From assembly GCA_029959545.1 (NCBI GenBank), contig JASCPH010000012.1, forward strand, positions 1-63,458: a DNA stretch of 63,458 nt. The letters are read 5' to 3'. The notes beneath the pieces were generated by a model. It made no database searches. It saw only the letters and a program-made list of their open reading frames with translations, and was not told the DNA's origin. The position numbers and the translations under genes were made by a program. Source of the DNA: Microbacteriaceae bacterium PS02066. Lineage in GTDB: Bacteria > Actinomycetota > Actinomycetes > Actinomycetales > Microbacteriaceae. Below are positions 19,056 to 27,256 of the stretch, piece after piece; within the stretch, counting starts at the first letter, position 1; every line of letters begins with the position of its first letter.

Positions 19056-20870
19056 TCACACCGCCGCGGCGGCGAGGGAGCGCGACTCGGCGAACGCCAG
19101 CCGCTCGGCAGCCTCGCCCTTCTTGCCGACGTTGAACGACGACACGGGGCGGAAGTAGCCCATGACCCGGGTCCACACCTCGCAATCCGCACCGCATTCC
19201 GGGCAGAGAAGGTGCTCGCCGGAGCGGTAGCCATGGCGCGGGCAGATGGAGAACGTCGGCGTGATCGTGATGTAGGGCAGCCGGAACTTCTCGAGCGCGC
19301 GCCGCACGAGCGTGCGGCAGGCCGCGGCGGAGGAGACGGCCTCGCCCATGTAGAGGTGGAGCACCGTGCCGCCCGTGTACTTCTGCTGCAGGTCCTCCTG
19401 GAGCGCGAGCGCCTCGAACGCGTCGTCGGTGTAGCCGACGGGCAGCTGCGAGGAGTTCGTGTAGTACGGGTTGTCGTCGGTACCGGCGTGGCGGATGCCG
19501 TCGTAGCGGGCGATGTCGCTCTTCGCGAAGCGGTACGTGGCGCCCTCCGCGGGCGTCGCCTCGAGGTTGTACATCGTGCCGGTCGCCTCCTGGAACTCCA
19601 CCATCCGGTCGCGGATGTGGTCGAGGATGCGGGCGACGAGGGCGTGACCCGCATCCGAGGTGATGTCCTCGGTGTCGCCGGTGAAGTTGCGCACGAGCTC
19701 GTTCAGCCCGTTGACGCCGATCGTGGAGAAGTGGTTGTCGAGCGTTCCGAGGTAGCGCTTCGTGTAGGGGAAGAGCCCCCCGTCGATATGGCGCTGGATC
19801 ACGACGCGCTTGGCCTCGAGACTGTCGCGGGCGATCTCCAGGAGCTCGTCGAGTCGTGCGATGAGACCCGCCTCGTCACCGGGGTGCAGGTAGCCGAGGC
19901 GCGCGCAGTTCACGGTGACCACCCCGAGGGAGCCGGTCTGCTCCGCCGAGCCGAACAGGCCGTTGCCGCGGGCGAGCAGCTGGGTGAGGTCGAGCTGGAG
20001 GCGGCAGCACATCGACCGGATCATGTGCGGGTCGAGGTCGGAGTTCACGAAGTTCTGGAAGTAGGGCAGCCCGTACTTGGCGGTCATCGCGAACAGGGCG
20101 TCGACGGCGGGGTCGTCCCAGTCGAAGTCCTTCGTGATGTTGTAGGTCGGGATGGGGAAGGTGAACGCCCGTCCGTCGGCGTCGCCGGCGGTCATGACGT
20201 CGATGAACGCCCGGTTGATGACCGCCATCTCGGGGGCGAGGTCGCCGTACGTGAAGTCGCACACCCGGCCGCCGATCATCGGGCGCTGGTCGGCGAGGTC
20301 GTCCGGGCACGTCCAGTCGAGGGTGAGGTTGGTGAAGGGCGTCTGGGTGCCCCACCGGGAGGGGACGTTGAGGTTGAAGACGAACTCCTCGATCGCCTGC
20401 CGCACGGCCTCGGCGTCGAGGTCGTCCAGGCGGACGAAGGGCGCGAGATAGGTGTCGAAGGAGCTGAACGCCTGGGCGCCCGCCCACTCGTTCTGGAGGG
20501 TCCCGAGGAAGTTGACCATCTGGCCGAGCGCGCTGGACAGGTGCCGGGGCGGGGCGGAGGAGACCTTGCCCGGGACGCCGTTGAAGCCCTGTTCGAGGAG
20601 GGTGCGCAGCGACCAGCCGGCGCAGTAGCCGGCGAACATGTCGAGGTCGTGGATGTGGATGTCACCGTCGCGGTGCGCGGCGCCGGCCTCGGGTGCGTAG
20701 ACCTGGTCGAGCCAGTAATTGGCGATGACTTTGCCGGACGTGTTGAGCATCATGCCGCCGAGGGAGTATCCCTGGTTGGCGTTGGCGTTGACGCGCCAGT
20801 CTCCGCGCGAGAGGTACTCGTCGATCGTGGGGGCGACGGAGATCGAGCGAGCGGTGGTGGACGTGGACAT
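19056..20870 (-). CDS. nrdD: anaerobic (class III) ribonucleoside-triphosphate reductase, no evident ATP-cone
   Basis: 604 aa glycyl-radical enzyme that makes dNTPs without oxygen. The radical motif RVMGYFRP near the C-terminus puts the radical Gly at about 571. Just before it is a zinc site (SICPRHGY, CPEC, ADC). The core has DIHIHDLDMFAGYC and FTFPIPTYNITKDF. It begins directly at the reductase domain, so the N-terminal allosteric ATP-cone of E. coli NrdD (about 710 aa) seems absent. ATG 20870 is preceded by AAGGAG at good spacing. Two NrdR-box-like sites lie 48-94 bp upstream. Confidence 0.92.
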   Translation of the reverse strand: MSTSTTARSISVAPTIDEYLSRGDWRVNANANQGYSLGGMMLNTSGKVIANYWLDQVYAPEAGAAHRDGDIHIHDLDMFAGYCAGWSLRTLLEQGFNGVPGKVSSAPPRHLSSALGQMVNFLGTLQNEWAGAQAFSSFDTYLAPFVRLDDLDAEAVRQAIEEFVFNLNVPSRWGTQTPFTNLTLDWTCPDDLADQRPMIGGRVCDFTYGDLAPEMAVINRAFIDVMTAGDADGRAFTFPIPTYNITKDFDWDDPAVDALFAMTAKYGLPYFQNFVNSDLDPHMIRSMCCRLQLDLTQLLARGNGLFGSAEQTGSLGVVTVNCARLGYLHPGDEAGLIARLDELLEIARDSLEAKRVVIQRHIDGGLFPYTKRYLGTLDNHFSTIGVNGLNELVRNFTGDTEDITSDAGHALVARILDHIRDRMVEFQEATGTMYNLEATPAEGATYRFAKSDIARYDGIRHAGTDDNPYYTNSSQLPVGYTDDAFEALALQEDLQQKYTGGTVLHLYMGEAVSSAAACRTLVRRALEKFRLPYITITPTFSICPRHGYRSGEHLLCPECGADCEVWTRVMGYFRPVSSFNVGKKGEAAERLAFAESRSLAAAAV

Positions 20871-20917
20871 GCAGGCTCCTTCTAGCCGTGGGGTGAAGGT
20901 GATCTGCGGTGGTTCGA

Positions 20918-20964
20918 CCACTGTATGTAGGGGTGGGAGGCGTTGTCGAACCCATATGTTGGGG
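20918..20964 (-). promoter_or_regulatory. tandem NrdR-box-like sites upstream of nrdDG
   Basis: Two 16-mers: ccactgtatgtagggg (20918-20933) and aacccatatgttgggg (20949-20964). Read on the nrdD strand, the first is ccccTACATAcAGTGG, close to the ATP/dATP-sensing NrdR repressor consensus (aCaCwATATATwGTGT type). The start-to-start distance is exactly 31 bp, three helical turns, the usual spacing of NrdR box pairs. They lie between nrdD and the divergent gene at 21129, so nrdDG is probably repressed by NrdR when dNTPs are plentiful. Confidence 0.75.
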
Positions 20965-21128
20965 AATAACAGGCTGCGGTTGTCATCCGCGCGTCGCCGA
21001 TTGTGGGTGCTCACAGCCGCGCGCGTCGCTGCGGGTCGATGCTCATCGGCGGGTGTAGAGGCCGCGACGATTTTCCCGAATGCGTCGACGGTCGCGTCGG
21101 CATCCTCACGGTGTGCGAGGCTGTCAGC

Positions 21129-22064
21129 GTGACGATCGAACCCCCCGCCCCCGGAGAGCCGCGCCGGCCGTTGGGACCGCGGGATCCGGGGGATGCCTGG
21201 GTCGTCGCACCGACGGGGGAGCGCTACTGGGGCCGCTTCGGCGCCGCGGGGCTTCTCGCGGTCGACCCGGTGCGTGGAGTGCTGCTGCAGCACCGCGTCT
21301 CGTGGAGCCACCATGGCGGCACGTGGGCCCTGCCCGGCGGTGCACGCCACGAAGGCGAGTCCGCTCTGGACGGCGCGCTGCGCGAGGCGACGGAGGAGGC
21401 GGGTGTGCCCGACGGTGCCGTCAGGCCGCGGCTCATGAGCGTGCTCGATCTCGGCTACTGGTCGTACGCGACGGTACTGGCGGATGTGGTGGATGCCTTC
21501 GATCCGGTGATCAGCGACCCCGAGAGCGTCGAGCTCTCGTGGGTGCCGGTCGCTGACGTCGACGACTATCCGCTGCACCCCGGCTTCGCCGCATCCTGGC
21601 CTCGGCTGCGTGAACTGCTGGCCGTTCGACCGAAGATCGTGGTGGATGCGGCCAACGTCGTCGGCTCCGTGCCGGACGGCTGGTGGAACGATCGCGCGGG
21701 CGCGGCGGAGCGGCTCGTCGAGCGGCTTCGCGGCCTGGCCGTGCGCGGCATTCCCGGCGATGCCCTGGGACTGGCGGAGGACCGCTGGTATCCGGAGATC
21801 AAGGTCGTGCTGGAGGGCAGGGCGCGTGAGGCCGCTCCGGGTGCCGAGGTGTTTTACGCCGCCTCCTATCGGACCCCCGTCGTGCTCGAGATCCGCGCGG
21901 AGGCCGCGGGCGACGACGCGATCGTCTGGACGGCGCGCGAAGAAGTCGAGTGGGGTGCGCAGGTGATCGTCGTGACGAGTGATCGTGAACTCGCCGCGCG
22001 GTGCGAGGCCATCGGCGCCTCCGTGCGGGGAACGCGCTGGCTGCTCGACCTGTTCGAGGACTGA
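21129..22064 (+). CDS. NUDIX hydrolase fused to NYN-like domain
   Basis: 311 aa from GTG 21129. The N-terminal half has a full NUDIX box (GGARHEGESALDGALREATE then EAG, residues about 76-98). The C-terminal half begins RPKIVVDAANVVGSVPDGWW and ends VIVVTSDRELAARC, the acidic pattern of NYN/PIN-type nuclease folds. Similar two-domain proteins exist in actinobacteria; substrate and RNA target are unknown. It is divergent from nrdDG and 6 bp from the next gene. Confidence 0.75.
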   Translation: MTIEPPAPGEPRRPLGPRDPGDAWVVAPTGERYWGRFGAAGLLAVDPVRGVLLQHRVSWSHHGGTWALPGGARHEGESALDGALREATEEAGVPDGAVRPRLMSVLDLGYWSYATVLADVVDAFDPVISDPESVELSWVPVADVDDYPLHPGFAASWPRLRELLAVRPKIVVDAANVVGSVPDGWWNDRAGAAERLVERLRGLAVRGIPGDALGLAEDRWYPEIKVVLEGRAREAAPGAEVFYAASYRTPVVLEIRAEAAGDDAIVWTAREEVEWGAQVIVVTSDRELAARCEAIGASVRGTRWLLDLFED

Positions 22065-22070
22065 GTATCG

Positions 22071-22520
22071 GTGGGTGCCCCGCGGGATTCCGTCTCCGTC
22101 GCACACGTGGTTGCTGCCCCGCCGGATGCCGTCTGGCGCGCACTCACCGCCGACCGGGCCCAGTGGTGGCCGGATCTGCGCTTCGATGCCGTGGTCGGCG
22201 CGCCGCTCGTCGAGACGTGGATCGAGGCGGGGCAGCAACGGCAGGCTCATGGGGTGGTCACGCGATGCGATGAGCCGGAGCTTCTCGCGTTCCGCTGGCG
22301 AGAGGACGGATGGTCGGCGTCGCTCGAGGTGACGTTCCGACTGGAGGCGCATGACTCGGCGACCTCCGTCACGATCACGGAGACGGGCTTTCGCCACGCA
22401 GGTGTGCCGCCGACGCTCGCCGACGAGCACGAGGAGGGGTGGAGCTACCACCTCACGCGGTTGGCGCGGGCGTGCGGGATGATCGACTCGTGCCGACCCC
22501 GGATCGAACGGACCCCATGA
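22071..22520 (+). CDS. SRPBCC (START/Bet v1-like, AHSA1-type) domain protein
   Basis: 149 aa. The pattern is that of the Bet v1-like ligand-binding or AHSA1-type fold: VAHVVAAPPDAVWRALTADR at the N-terminus, a central GVVTRCDEPELLAFRW strand pair, and a C-terminal helix beginning HEEGWSYHLTRLA. GTG 22071 follows the NUDIX-NYN stop by 6 bp, and the stop overlaps the start of the next gene (22517). Function is not known. Confidence 0.7.
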   Translation: MGAPRDSVSVAHVVAAPPDAVWRALTADRAQWWPDLRFDAVVGAPLVETWIEAGQQRQAHGVVTRCDEPELLAFRWREDGWSASLEVTFRLEAHDSATSVTITETGFRHAGVPPTLADEHEEGWSYHLTRLARACGMIDSCRPRIERTP

Positions 22521-23125
22521 ACGATCAGCCTTCCGTTCTGCTGCGCGCGGTTCGTGCCGCGGGCCTGCTCGCCGATCCCGTCGAGGAAGAAGGTGTCGTC
22601 CGCGGACCTGCTCGCCTGGAAGCGGCCGGCTACGACGTGTCGGTCAATCTCGATCCGGACCCGGAGTTCGATCCCCTTGACGACGAAGTGGGCGCCGAGC
22701 CTGTCGAGCCTGCCTCCCTCATCGCCGCGGCCGAGGCGTTTCTCACCATGAGCGCCGCACGGTGGGACCGCTTGATGGACGAGATCTTCGAGGAGATCGA
22801 GGAGGGATTCGGGCTGGTTGCCGGGCGTGGGGTGGGCCGCGAGGACCTCGTGATCGAGTGGGTGGCGGTCGTCCCGGACGCGTACCTGGTGTCGTTCCCC
22901 GTGCCCCGCGAATCACCCGAGGTCTTCATCCGCGCGCAGCTCGACGACGACTTCCGGCTTGACGAGTTGTACGTCGATGACGACGCGGATGACGCTGATG
23001 AAGACGAAGACGAAGACGACGGTGACGATGCGGTCGAGTTCGCTTCGCTCGAAGCGCTGCTCGATGAGCTCAACGGCAAGAACGGTCTCGATGGCAAGAA
23101 CGGTCTCGACGGGGGGAAAGCCTGA
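22517..23125 (+). CDS. acidic hypothetical protein with C-terminal Asp/Glu run and NGKNGLD repeats
   Basis: 202 aa. The N-terminal 150 residues are a mixed alpha/beta region (EIFEEIEEGFGL, DLVIEWVAVVPDAYLVSFPV) of no recognised family. A strongly acidic linker (DDDADDADEDEDEDD) and an 18 bp tandem DNA repeat encoding NGKNGLDGKNGLDGG follow. ATG 22517 overlaps the SRPBCC stop. The acidic tail suggests binding of a basic partner or metal, but this is only inference. Confidence 0.6.
   Translation: MNDQPSVLLRAVRAAGLLADPVEEEGVVRGPARLEAAGYDVSVNLDPDPEFDPLDDEVGAEPVEPASLIAAAEAFLTMSAARWDRLMDEIFEEIEEGFGLVAGRGVGREDLVIEWVAVVPDAYLVSFPVPRESPEVFIRAQLDDDFRLDELYVDDDADDADEDEDEDDGDDAVEFASLEALLDELNGKNGLDGKNGLDGGKA
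23075..23110 (+). repeat. 18 bp tandem repeat, two copies, in coding sequence
   Basis: GGCAAGAACGGTCTCGAT at 23075-23092 is repeated at 23093-23110 with one change in the last base (T to C). It encodes GKNGLD twice, in frame, near the C-terminus of the acidic hypothetical protein. Such a repeat can vary in copy number between strains by slippage. Confidence 0.9.
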
Positions 23126-23148
23126 TCGCGCGTCGCGACACGCTTTCC

Positions 23149-23191
23149 GCACCTGCACCCGCACCTGCACCCGCAGCCGCACCCGCACCCG
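23149..23191. repeat. hexanucleotide simple repeat (CACCTG/CACCCG units)
   Basis: About seven degenerate 6 bp units (gcacct, gcaccc, gcagcc) run through 23149-23191 in the gap between the acidic protein gene and the convergent DUF222 gene. No open frame of interest crosses it. It is a microsatellite-like tract, not a CRISPR array: units are too short and there are no spacers. Confidence 0.75.
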
Positions 23192-23291
23192 TGTCCATGC
23201 GCGGCCGACAGCGAGCATCGTCCCGCGGTTCCCGGCCGCGTGGCGGGCTGAATGTGGTCTCGTCGTCAGGGCGCTCGGGGCGTGACCCTCG

Positions 23292-24563
23292 CTAAAAGGG
23301 CGGGTCGGCCGCATCCGTGAAGACGACGCGGGACGCGGGGGAGTCGCGGTGGTGTCGGCCCTGCGGGCTGGTCCACTCGAGCACGCCGTCGGGCCCGAGC
23401 CTGACGCGCCACGGGGTGGCGTGTTTGAGCGAGTGATGTCGGCGGCACAGGTGCGCGAGGTTGTCGACGTGCGTGGTTCCGCCGTGGGCCCAGTCGACCG
23501 TGTGGTCGATGTCGCAGCGGTGGGTGGGCATGCGGCATCCGGGAAAGCGGCACCGCTCATCGCGTACGCGGAGGAGGCGCCGCTGGTCTTCGCTGGGCCG
23601 GTAGCGGTCGACGCCCACGACGTTGCCTGTGACCGGATGCGTCAGCACGCGCGTCCAGGCGACGGCGCCTCCGGTGAGCCGCCGTGCGGTCTCGGCGTCG
23701 ACGGGGCTGACGCCGATGAGCTCGGCGCCCGCATCCGTCGTGCCGAGCAGCGTGGTGGCGGGGATCGTGATGCGCACGTGCGCCTGCACGGCCTCGATGC
23801 CCGCGTGCGGGGCGCCGGCGGTGTCGGCGGTGGTCGAGGTGAGCAGGAGATCGCTGAGGATGTCGGCGCGCAGCTGGTCGATCGTGCGCGGATCTGCGTC
23901 GGGGTCGTGGGCGTCTCGCACGAGATGCGCCATCCGGGTGAGGCGGTCGTGGGCGCCGTGGGCTTCGATGACGGGCAGGACGGCCGTGAGCTCTGCCATG
24001 CCGTCGGGAAGGTCGCGCACGAAGACGCCGCGATGTGCGCGCGCTTCGCGGTGGCGCTCGGTGAGCGGACGCTGTTGCGCCTGCTCCGCCAGTCGGCGCA
24101 GGATCGGTCGCAGACGGTTGACGGAGACCTCTGAGGCGGCAGCCGCGGCCCGTTCGTCGTAGGCGACGAGCTGTGGCCCATCGAGTCCAGCGGATGCCTC
24201 GTGGATCGCGCGCAGGTGGCGGCGCGAGATGCGGCCCTCGGCCAGGGCAGCGAGGGAGCGCGGCAGCCGGCGGGCGATGTCGGCGGCGTCGTGCAGCTCG
24301 TTCTGCATGCCGCGGTCGTTCGCGTGCAGGGCGGTGGCGAACTCCGCGGCGATGTCGCGCAGCGGCATCTCGTGCGCCCGGGCTGACGGATCGGACAGTC
24401 GAGAGGTGCGGTCGGCGGCGATCTGACGGGCGGTTGCGAGCAGGTTGAGTTCGAGTGCTTCGAGGGCGGCGATGGATGCGCGGGTCTTCTCGACACCGGC
24501 GAGCAGGCCCTCGAGCATCGCCGCTTCGGCGTCCTCGGGGCTCATCGCCGCTGCATCCTTCAT
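23292..24563 (-). CDS. DUF222 domain HNH endonuclease-like protein (13E12 repeat type)
   Basis: 423 aa. The N-terminal DUF222 helical region (about 10-290) includes HLRAIHEASAGLDGPQLVAY. The C-terminal HNH motif is CRFPGCRMPTHRCDIDHTVD followed by WAHGGTTHVDNLAHLCRRHH, with zinc-type Cys and catalytic His in place. Proteins of this REP13E12-like family occur in many copies in actinobacteria; activity in vivo is unsettled. ATG 24563 is used; a second ATG lies six codons later. Confidence 0.85.
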   Translation of the reverse strand: MKDAAAMSPEDAEAAMLEGLLAGVEKTRASIAALEALELNLLATARQIAADRTSRLSDPSARAHEMPLRDIAAEFATALHANDRGMQNELHDAADIARRLPRSLAALAEGRISRRHLRAIHEASAGLDGPQLVAYDERAAAAASEVSVNRLRPILRRLAEQAQQRPLTERHREARAHRGVFVRDLPDGMAELTAVLPVIEAHGAHDRLTRMAHLVRDAHDPDADPRTIDQLRADILSDLLLTSTTADTAGAPHAGIEAVQAHVRITIPATTLLGTTDAGAELIGVSPVDAETARRLTGGAVAWTRVLTHPVTGNVVGVDRYRPSEDQRRLLRVRDERCRFPGCRMPTHRCDIDHTVDWAHGGTTHVDNLAHLCRRHHSLKHATPWRVRLGPDGVLEWTSPQGRHHRDSPASRVVFTDAADPPF

Positions 24564-24605
24564 GCCTGAAGTCTGGCACCGACCTCCGACATCGCCGGGG
24601 CCTGA

Positions 24606-24992
24606 TCAGTCGTCGGCGGAACGCCCCCGGAGCCGGTCGATATCGCGCCTCTCGCGCTTCGTCGGACGCCCCGCGCCGCGGTCTCGGACCGGCACGAAGG
24701 CGGTCAGCTCGCGCGGCGGAGGCGGGGGAGTCTTGTCTTCCGCGGCAAGGGCGGCAAGCGGTGCGCTGACGCGCTTCACGATGGTCTGGCGCACGACGAG
24801 GATGCGGTCGAAGCCGGCGATCCGCACGCGCACCTCGTCGCCGGGCCGCACGAGCTGCGCAGCCTTGGCGCGGTCGCCGCCGATGCGGACGTGGCCGGCG
24901 CGGCAGGCCGTCGTGGCGGCGGATCGGGTCTTGTAGACACGCACGGCCCAGAGCCACGAGTCGACCCGAACGGGGGATGCCGCATCCGTCAT
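24606..24992 (-). CDS. S4-domain RNA-binding protein (Hsp15-like)
   Basis: 128 aa. The S4 fold (about 8-60: VRVDSWLWAVRVYKTRSAAT, then GHVRIGGDRAKAAQLV) matches heat-shock protein 15 and its actinobacterial relatives, which bind free 50S subunits carrying nascent chains. A basic Pro-rich tail with RDRGAGRPTKRERRDIDRL follows. It is shorter than S4 methylases and has no other domain. It is the first gene of three on the - strand between the tRNA and the DUF222 gene. Confidence 0.82.
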   Translation of the reverse strand: MTDAASPVRVDSWLWAVRVYKTRSAATTACRAGHVRIGGDRAKAAQLVRPGDEVRVRIAGFDRILVVRQTIVKRVSAPLAALAAEDKTPPPPPRELTAFVPVRDRGAGRPTKRERRDIDRLRGRSADD

Positions 24993-25016
24993 CCCTCCAT
25001 CCTGGCGGATGCGGGC

Positions 25017-25598
25017 TCAGCGGAGGTCGAGCGCGACGATCGGCCGGTCGGCACGGGAGCGCGCGGTCTCGACGAATCCCGCCTCGAGGAAGGTCGTCAG
25101 CGCACCGTGGAAGAGCTCGTTCGACGAGGTCTTGGTCTCGGCGGTGTCGATCGGATACGCCTCGACGAGGCGCGCGCCGTTCTCGCGTGCGAAGGCGACG
25201 GCCGCGTCGAGGAGGCGACGGGTGAGGCCCTGCCCGCGGAACTCCTTGCGCACAGAGAAACAGCTGATGGCCCAGGTGCTGGCGTCGGTCCAGGGTTCGG
25301 GGGAGGTCTTGCCGTAGAGCTTCGGGCGTGCGAGCCGTTCGTGGTCGGACCGGGGCCCCACGCGCACCCAGCCCGCGCCGACGCCGTCGACCGTGGCGAC
25401 GAGCCCCGGCGGGACGGATGCGGCCGTCTCCTCACGCAGCATCTCGGTCTTCTCCTCGACGCTCAGCGCGCTGAACCGGCTGCCCGGCATCATCCACCAT
25501 TGGCACTGACACGCCCGGCCGTCGCCGCCGCCGGTAAGGGCGTTCTCGACCTCGTCGAAGCGTTGACTCGTAGCCGGAAGCACCTGGATCTGGCTCAT
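25017..25598 (-). CDS. GNAT-family N-acetyltransferase
   Basis: 193 aa. The acetyl-CoA binding motif A is CFSVRKEFRGQGLTRRLLDA (about 117-136). The start region has CQCQWWMM, and the mid region LVATVDGVGAGWVRV is a typical beta-strand pair. The protein carries the motif order of CoA-binding GNATs; the acceptor substrate is unknown. ATG 25598 is chosen as the start of the conserved domain; the frame is open upstream without likeness. Confidence 0.8.
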   Translation of the reverse strand: MSQIQVLPATSQRFDEVENALTGGGDGRACQCQWWMMPGSRFSALSVEEKTEMLREETAASVPPGLVATVDGVGAGWVRVGPRSDHERLARPKLYGKTSPEPWTDASTWAISCFSVRKEFRGQGLTRRLLDAAVAFARENGARLVEAYPIDTAETKTSSNELFHGALTTFLEAGFVETARSRADRPIVALDLR

Positions 25599-25713
25599 GT
25601 CGTGACCGTACTCCCCGCCGTGGACACGCATCCACCGCTTGCGCCGCCGGACGCGTTCGCGGCATGCTCTCGGACCGGCTAAGATGGTTGAGTTGCCCGC
25701 TCGCGGGCGGCTC

Positions 25714-25787
<74 letters not shown>

Positions 25788-25789
25788 CC

Positions 25790-25836
25790 GGAGACGAGAA
25801 AAGGGTCCGCCACAGGCGGGCCCTTTTCTCGTCTCC
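25790..25836. terminator. long perfect hairpin terminator after tRNA-Pro
   Basis: Arms 25790-25811 and 25815-25836 (22 nt each) pair over their full length with one G-T wobble: GGAGACGAGAAAAGGG against CCCTTTTCTCGTCTCC, then CCGCC/GGCGG around an ACA loop. The A and T runs inside the arms let it work as a rho-independent terminator in both directions, ending the tRNA transcript and shielding it from the island. Confidence 0.85.
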
Positions 25837-25843
25837 GCGAGCG
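25824..25843. repeat. island-flanking direct repeat, left copy
   Basis: TTTTCTCGTCTCCGCGAGCG forms the end of the terminator's 3' arm plus adjoining bases. It recurs at 29161-29181 as TTTTCTCGTCT-G-CCGCGAGCG, with a single inserted G. The pair brackets the HEPN-like and SIR2 genes. The right copy lacks the matching 5' arm, so it looks like a duplicated piece of this site. Confidence 0.55.
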
Positions 25844-26168
25844 ATCGCAGGCGGGGTCCCCGCGGGCGGAGGCTCCGCGTCCCGCGCAGCGGGGCGTGGA
25901 GTGCCCGTGGGGCGCATCCCGACCGGAAACGGCCCTTGGGGCGCATCGCGACTGAGAAGTCGGGGTACTCACGGGCTTCCGGACCTTCTTAGTTGGTGAG
26001 ATGTGATCCGTTCATCACGAACCCATCACTTTGGCCTCCTCGCGGCGCTCTCGCGCTGTCGCGCTCCGATAGAGCGTCGACCGCCCTGATTGCCTCCGGA
26101 TTGTGTGGGGGAGCGCGCGGCACCGGTCCTGCATGGGCAGCGAACATGGTGGGGCAGGCAACCCCTGA
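25838..26168. other. non-coding left margin of island
   Basis: No convincing gene is seen in this stretch. It holds GC-rich short palindromic words (gcgggcggaggctccgcg), the second copy of the tRNA-Pro 3' end at 25915-25927 and a related cgcatcgcgactg word soon after. The frames that cross it are short and have no codon bias like the neighbouring genes. Confidence 0.6.
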
Positions 26169-26270
26169 GGCTCGGACCCTCTCCTCGACGTGGGCGAGTT
26201 CGCCGCGTACTTGCGAGTTTCGGTCTCCGACCGAAGCAGGATGGACTCTCCGTGTGGACTGAGGAGGTGA
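26169..26270 (+). pseudogene. excisionase/MerR-like helix-turn-helix remnant
   Basis: After an in-frame TGA at 26166 the frame reads LLDVGEFAAYLRVSVSDRSR and stops at 26268-26270. LxxxEfAxyLRVSvsxxxR is the pattern of small excisionase-type winged-helix proteins, but there is no start codon with a ribosome site and the recognition helix breaks off. I read it as the decayed trace of a mobile-element Xis gene. It is short, so chance likeness is possible. Confidence 0.3.
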
Positions 26271-26368
26271 TCCGGGACTCTTCGACGGTGTCGTCGTCGC
26301 CGACAGTTGCGACAGTGCGAGCCTCTTTGGCGCGGCGTGCGCAATGACGCTCGCGTACGGTACTGACC

Positions 26369-27103
26369 GTGAGCGAAGAAGCAGAGGCGGACCGGGACCG
26401 GGTTCGTCGGGTGATGGGCCTACAGTCAGGTCAACGCGTCGTCAAAGTCACCAATGGAGGTCCTCCGGCCCTGGTGCTTGCCGACCTCGCGAGCCTTCGA
26501 AGAGACTTTGAGATGGCGCACCAGTTCATCTCGACGTTTGCGGGGCTTCCCAGGAGCGAAGTCGAGCCGGACTCGCCCCACCAGGCGCTGTGGATAGCAG
26601 CGGTAGCCATGTACGGTCGCGCATTCAGCACCACGGGTTTGCGACACTCAGCGAGAGCTTCAGCCGCACTCTACGAAGCTGAAGACCGATTAGCCCACGA
26701 CTATCTGATCGCGATGCGAAACAAGTACATCGCGCATTCGGTAAACGAATTCGAGCAGGCTGTGGTGCTCGCCATCATCAGCGGAGAGACTGACGGGGAA
26801 CTTTGCGTCGAGGGAGTGGGGACGCAGCACGCGAGCCTCGCGCGGCTCTCTCGTGCGCGTGCGTTGCAGATGGTAAGGATGTGCGAGTCGCAGATGGAGG
26901 ACATCGATTCGCGCCTCGCCGAGGCGCAGACCGCGGTCGCGTCTGAGCTGAGCGAGCGCGGGACCAAGTACTTGATGGGCCTCGAGGAGCTTGGGATGGT
27001 GACGGTTGACGAGACAGCAGTGAACCGGAGCCGCTCACCTGGCTCCTGCGGAAGATCTGTCCGGTCGGGGAGGGAGCCGCGCACCGACTGCCTGGAGGAA
27101 TGA
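26369..27103 (+). CDS. unrecognised protein with HEPN-type RNKYIAH motif
   Basis: 244 aa from GTG 26369. The family is not recognised. Residues 65-135 are helical and include RLAHDYLIAMRNKYIAHSVN. The R117-N118-x4-H123 pattern is the R[N/D/H]x4-6H signature of HEPN ribonucleases, which act in toxin-antitoxin and anti-phage systems. A second helical segment (about 160-215) ends in a low-complexity Ser/Arg tail that may not be original. Base composition is lower in GC than the core genes. It converges with the SIR2 gene (153 bp between their stops) inside the tRNA-linked island, so a defence role is inferred. Confidence 0.55.
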   Translation: MSEEAEADRDRVRRVMGLQSGQRVVKVTNGGPPALVLADLASLRRDFEMAHQFISTFAGLPRSEVEPDSPHQALWIAAVAMYGRAFSTTGLRHSARASAALYEAEDRLAHDYLIAMRNKYIAHSVNEFEQAVVLAIISGETDGELCVEGVGTQHASLARLSRARALQMVRMCESQMEDIDSRLAEAQTAVASELSERGTKYLMGLEELGMVTVDETAVNRSRSPGSCGRSVRSGREPRTDCLEE

Positions 27104-27256
27104 CTGTCCCGATACCGTCAGCATGTGTCAGGGCACGAGCGCGAAGCCAGGCGTTGAGCTTTGCCTACGCTCAGCTGCGTGGCCTCGCGCCAGCTGACTC
27201 GGACGACGAGCCCGGCAGGGCCACCGCACCGCCTACATCCGAGTGAGTAGTACGTT

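Noticed and set aside
23149..23191. Possible CRISPR-like repeat array
   Set aside because: 6 bp units with no spacers and no cas genes anywhere in the window.
25993..26347. Overlapping short frames on both strands before the HEPN-motif gene
   Set aside because: No codon bias, no likeness except the small HTH remnant at 26169, which is in another frame.
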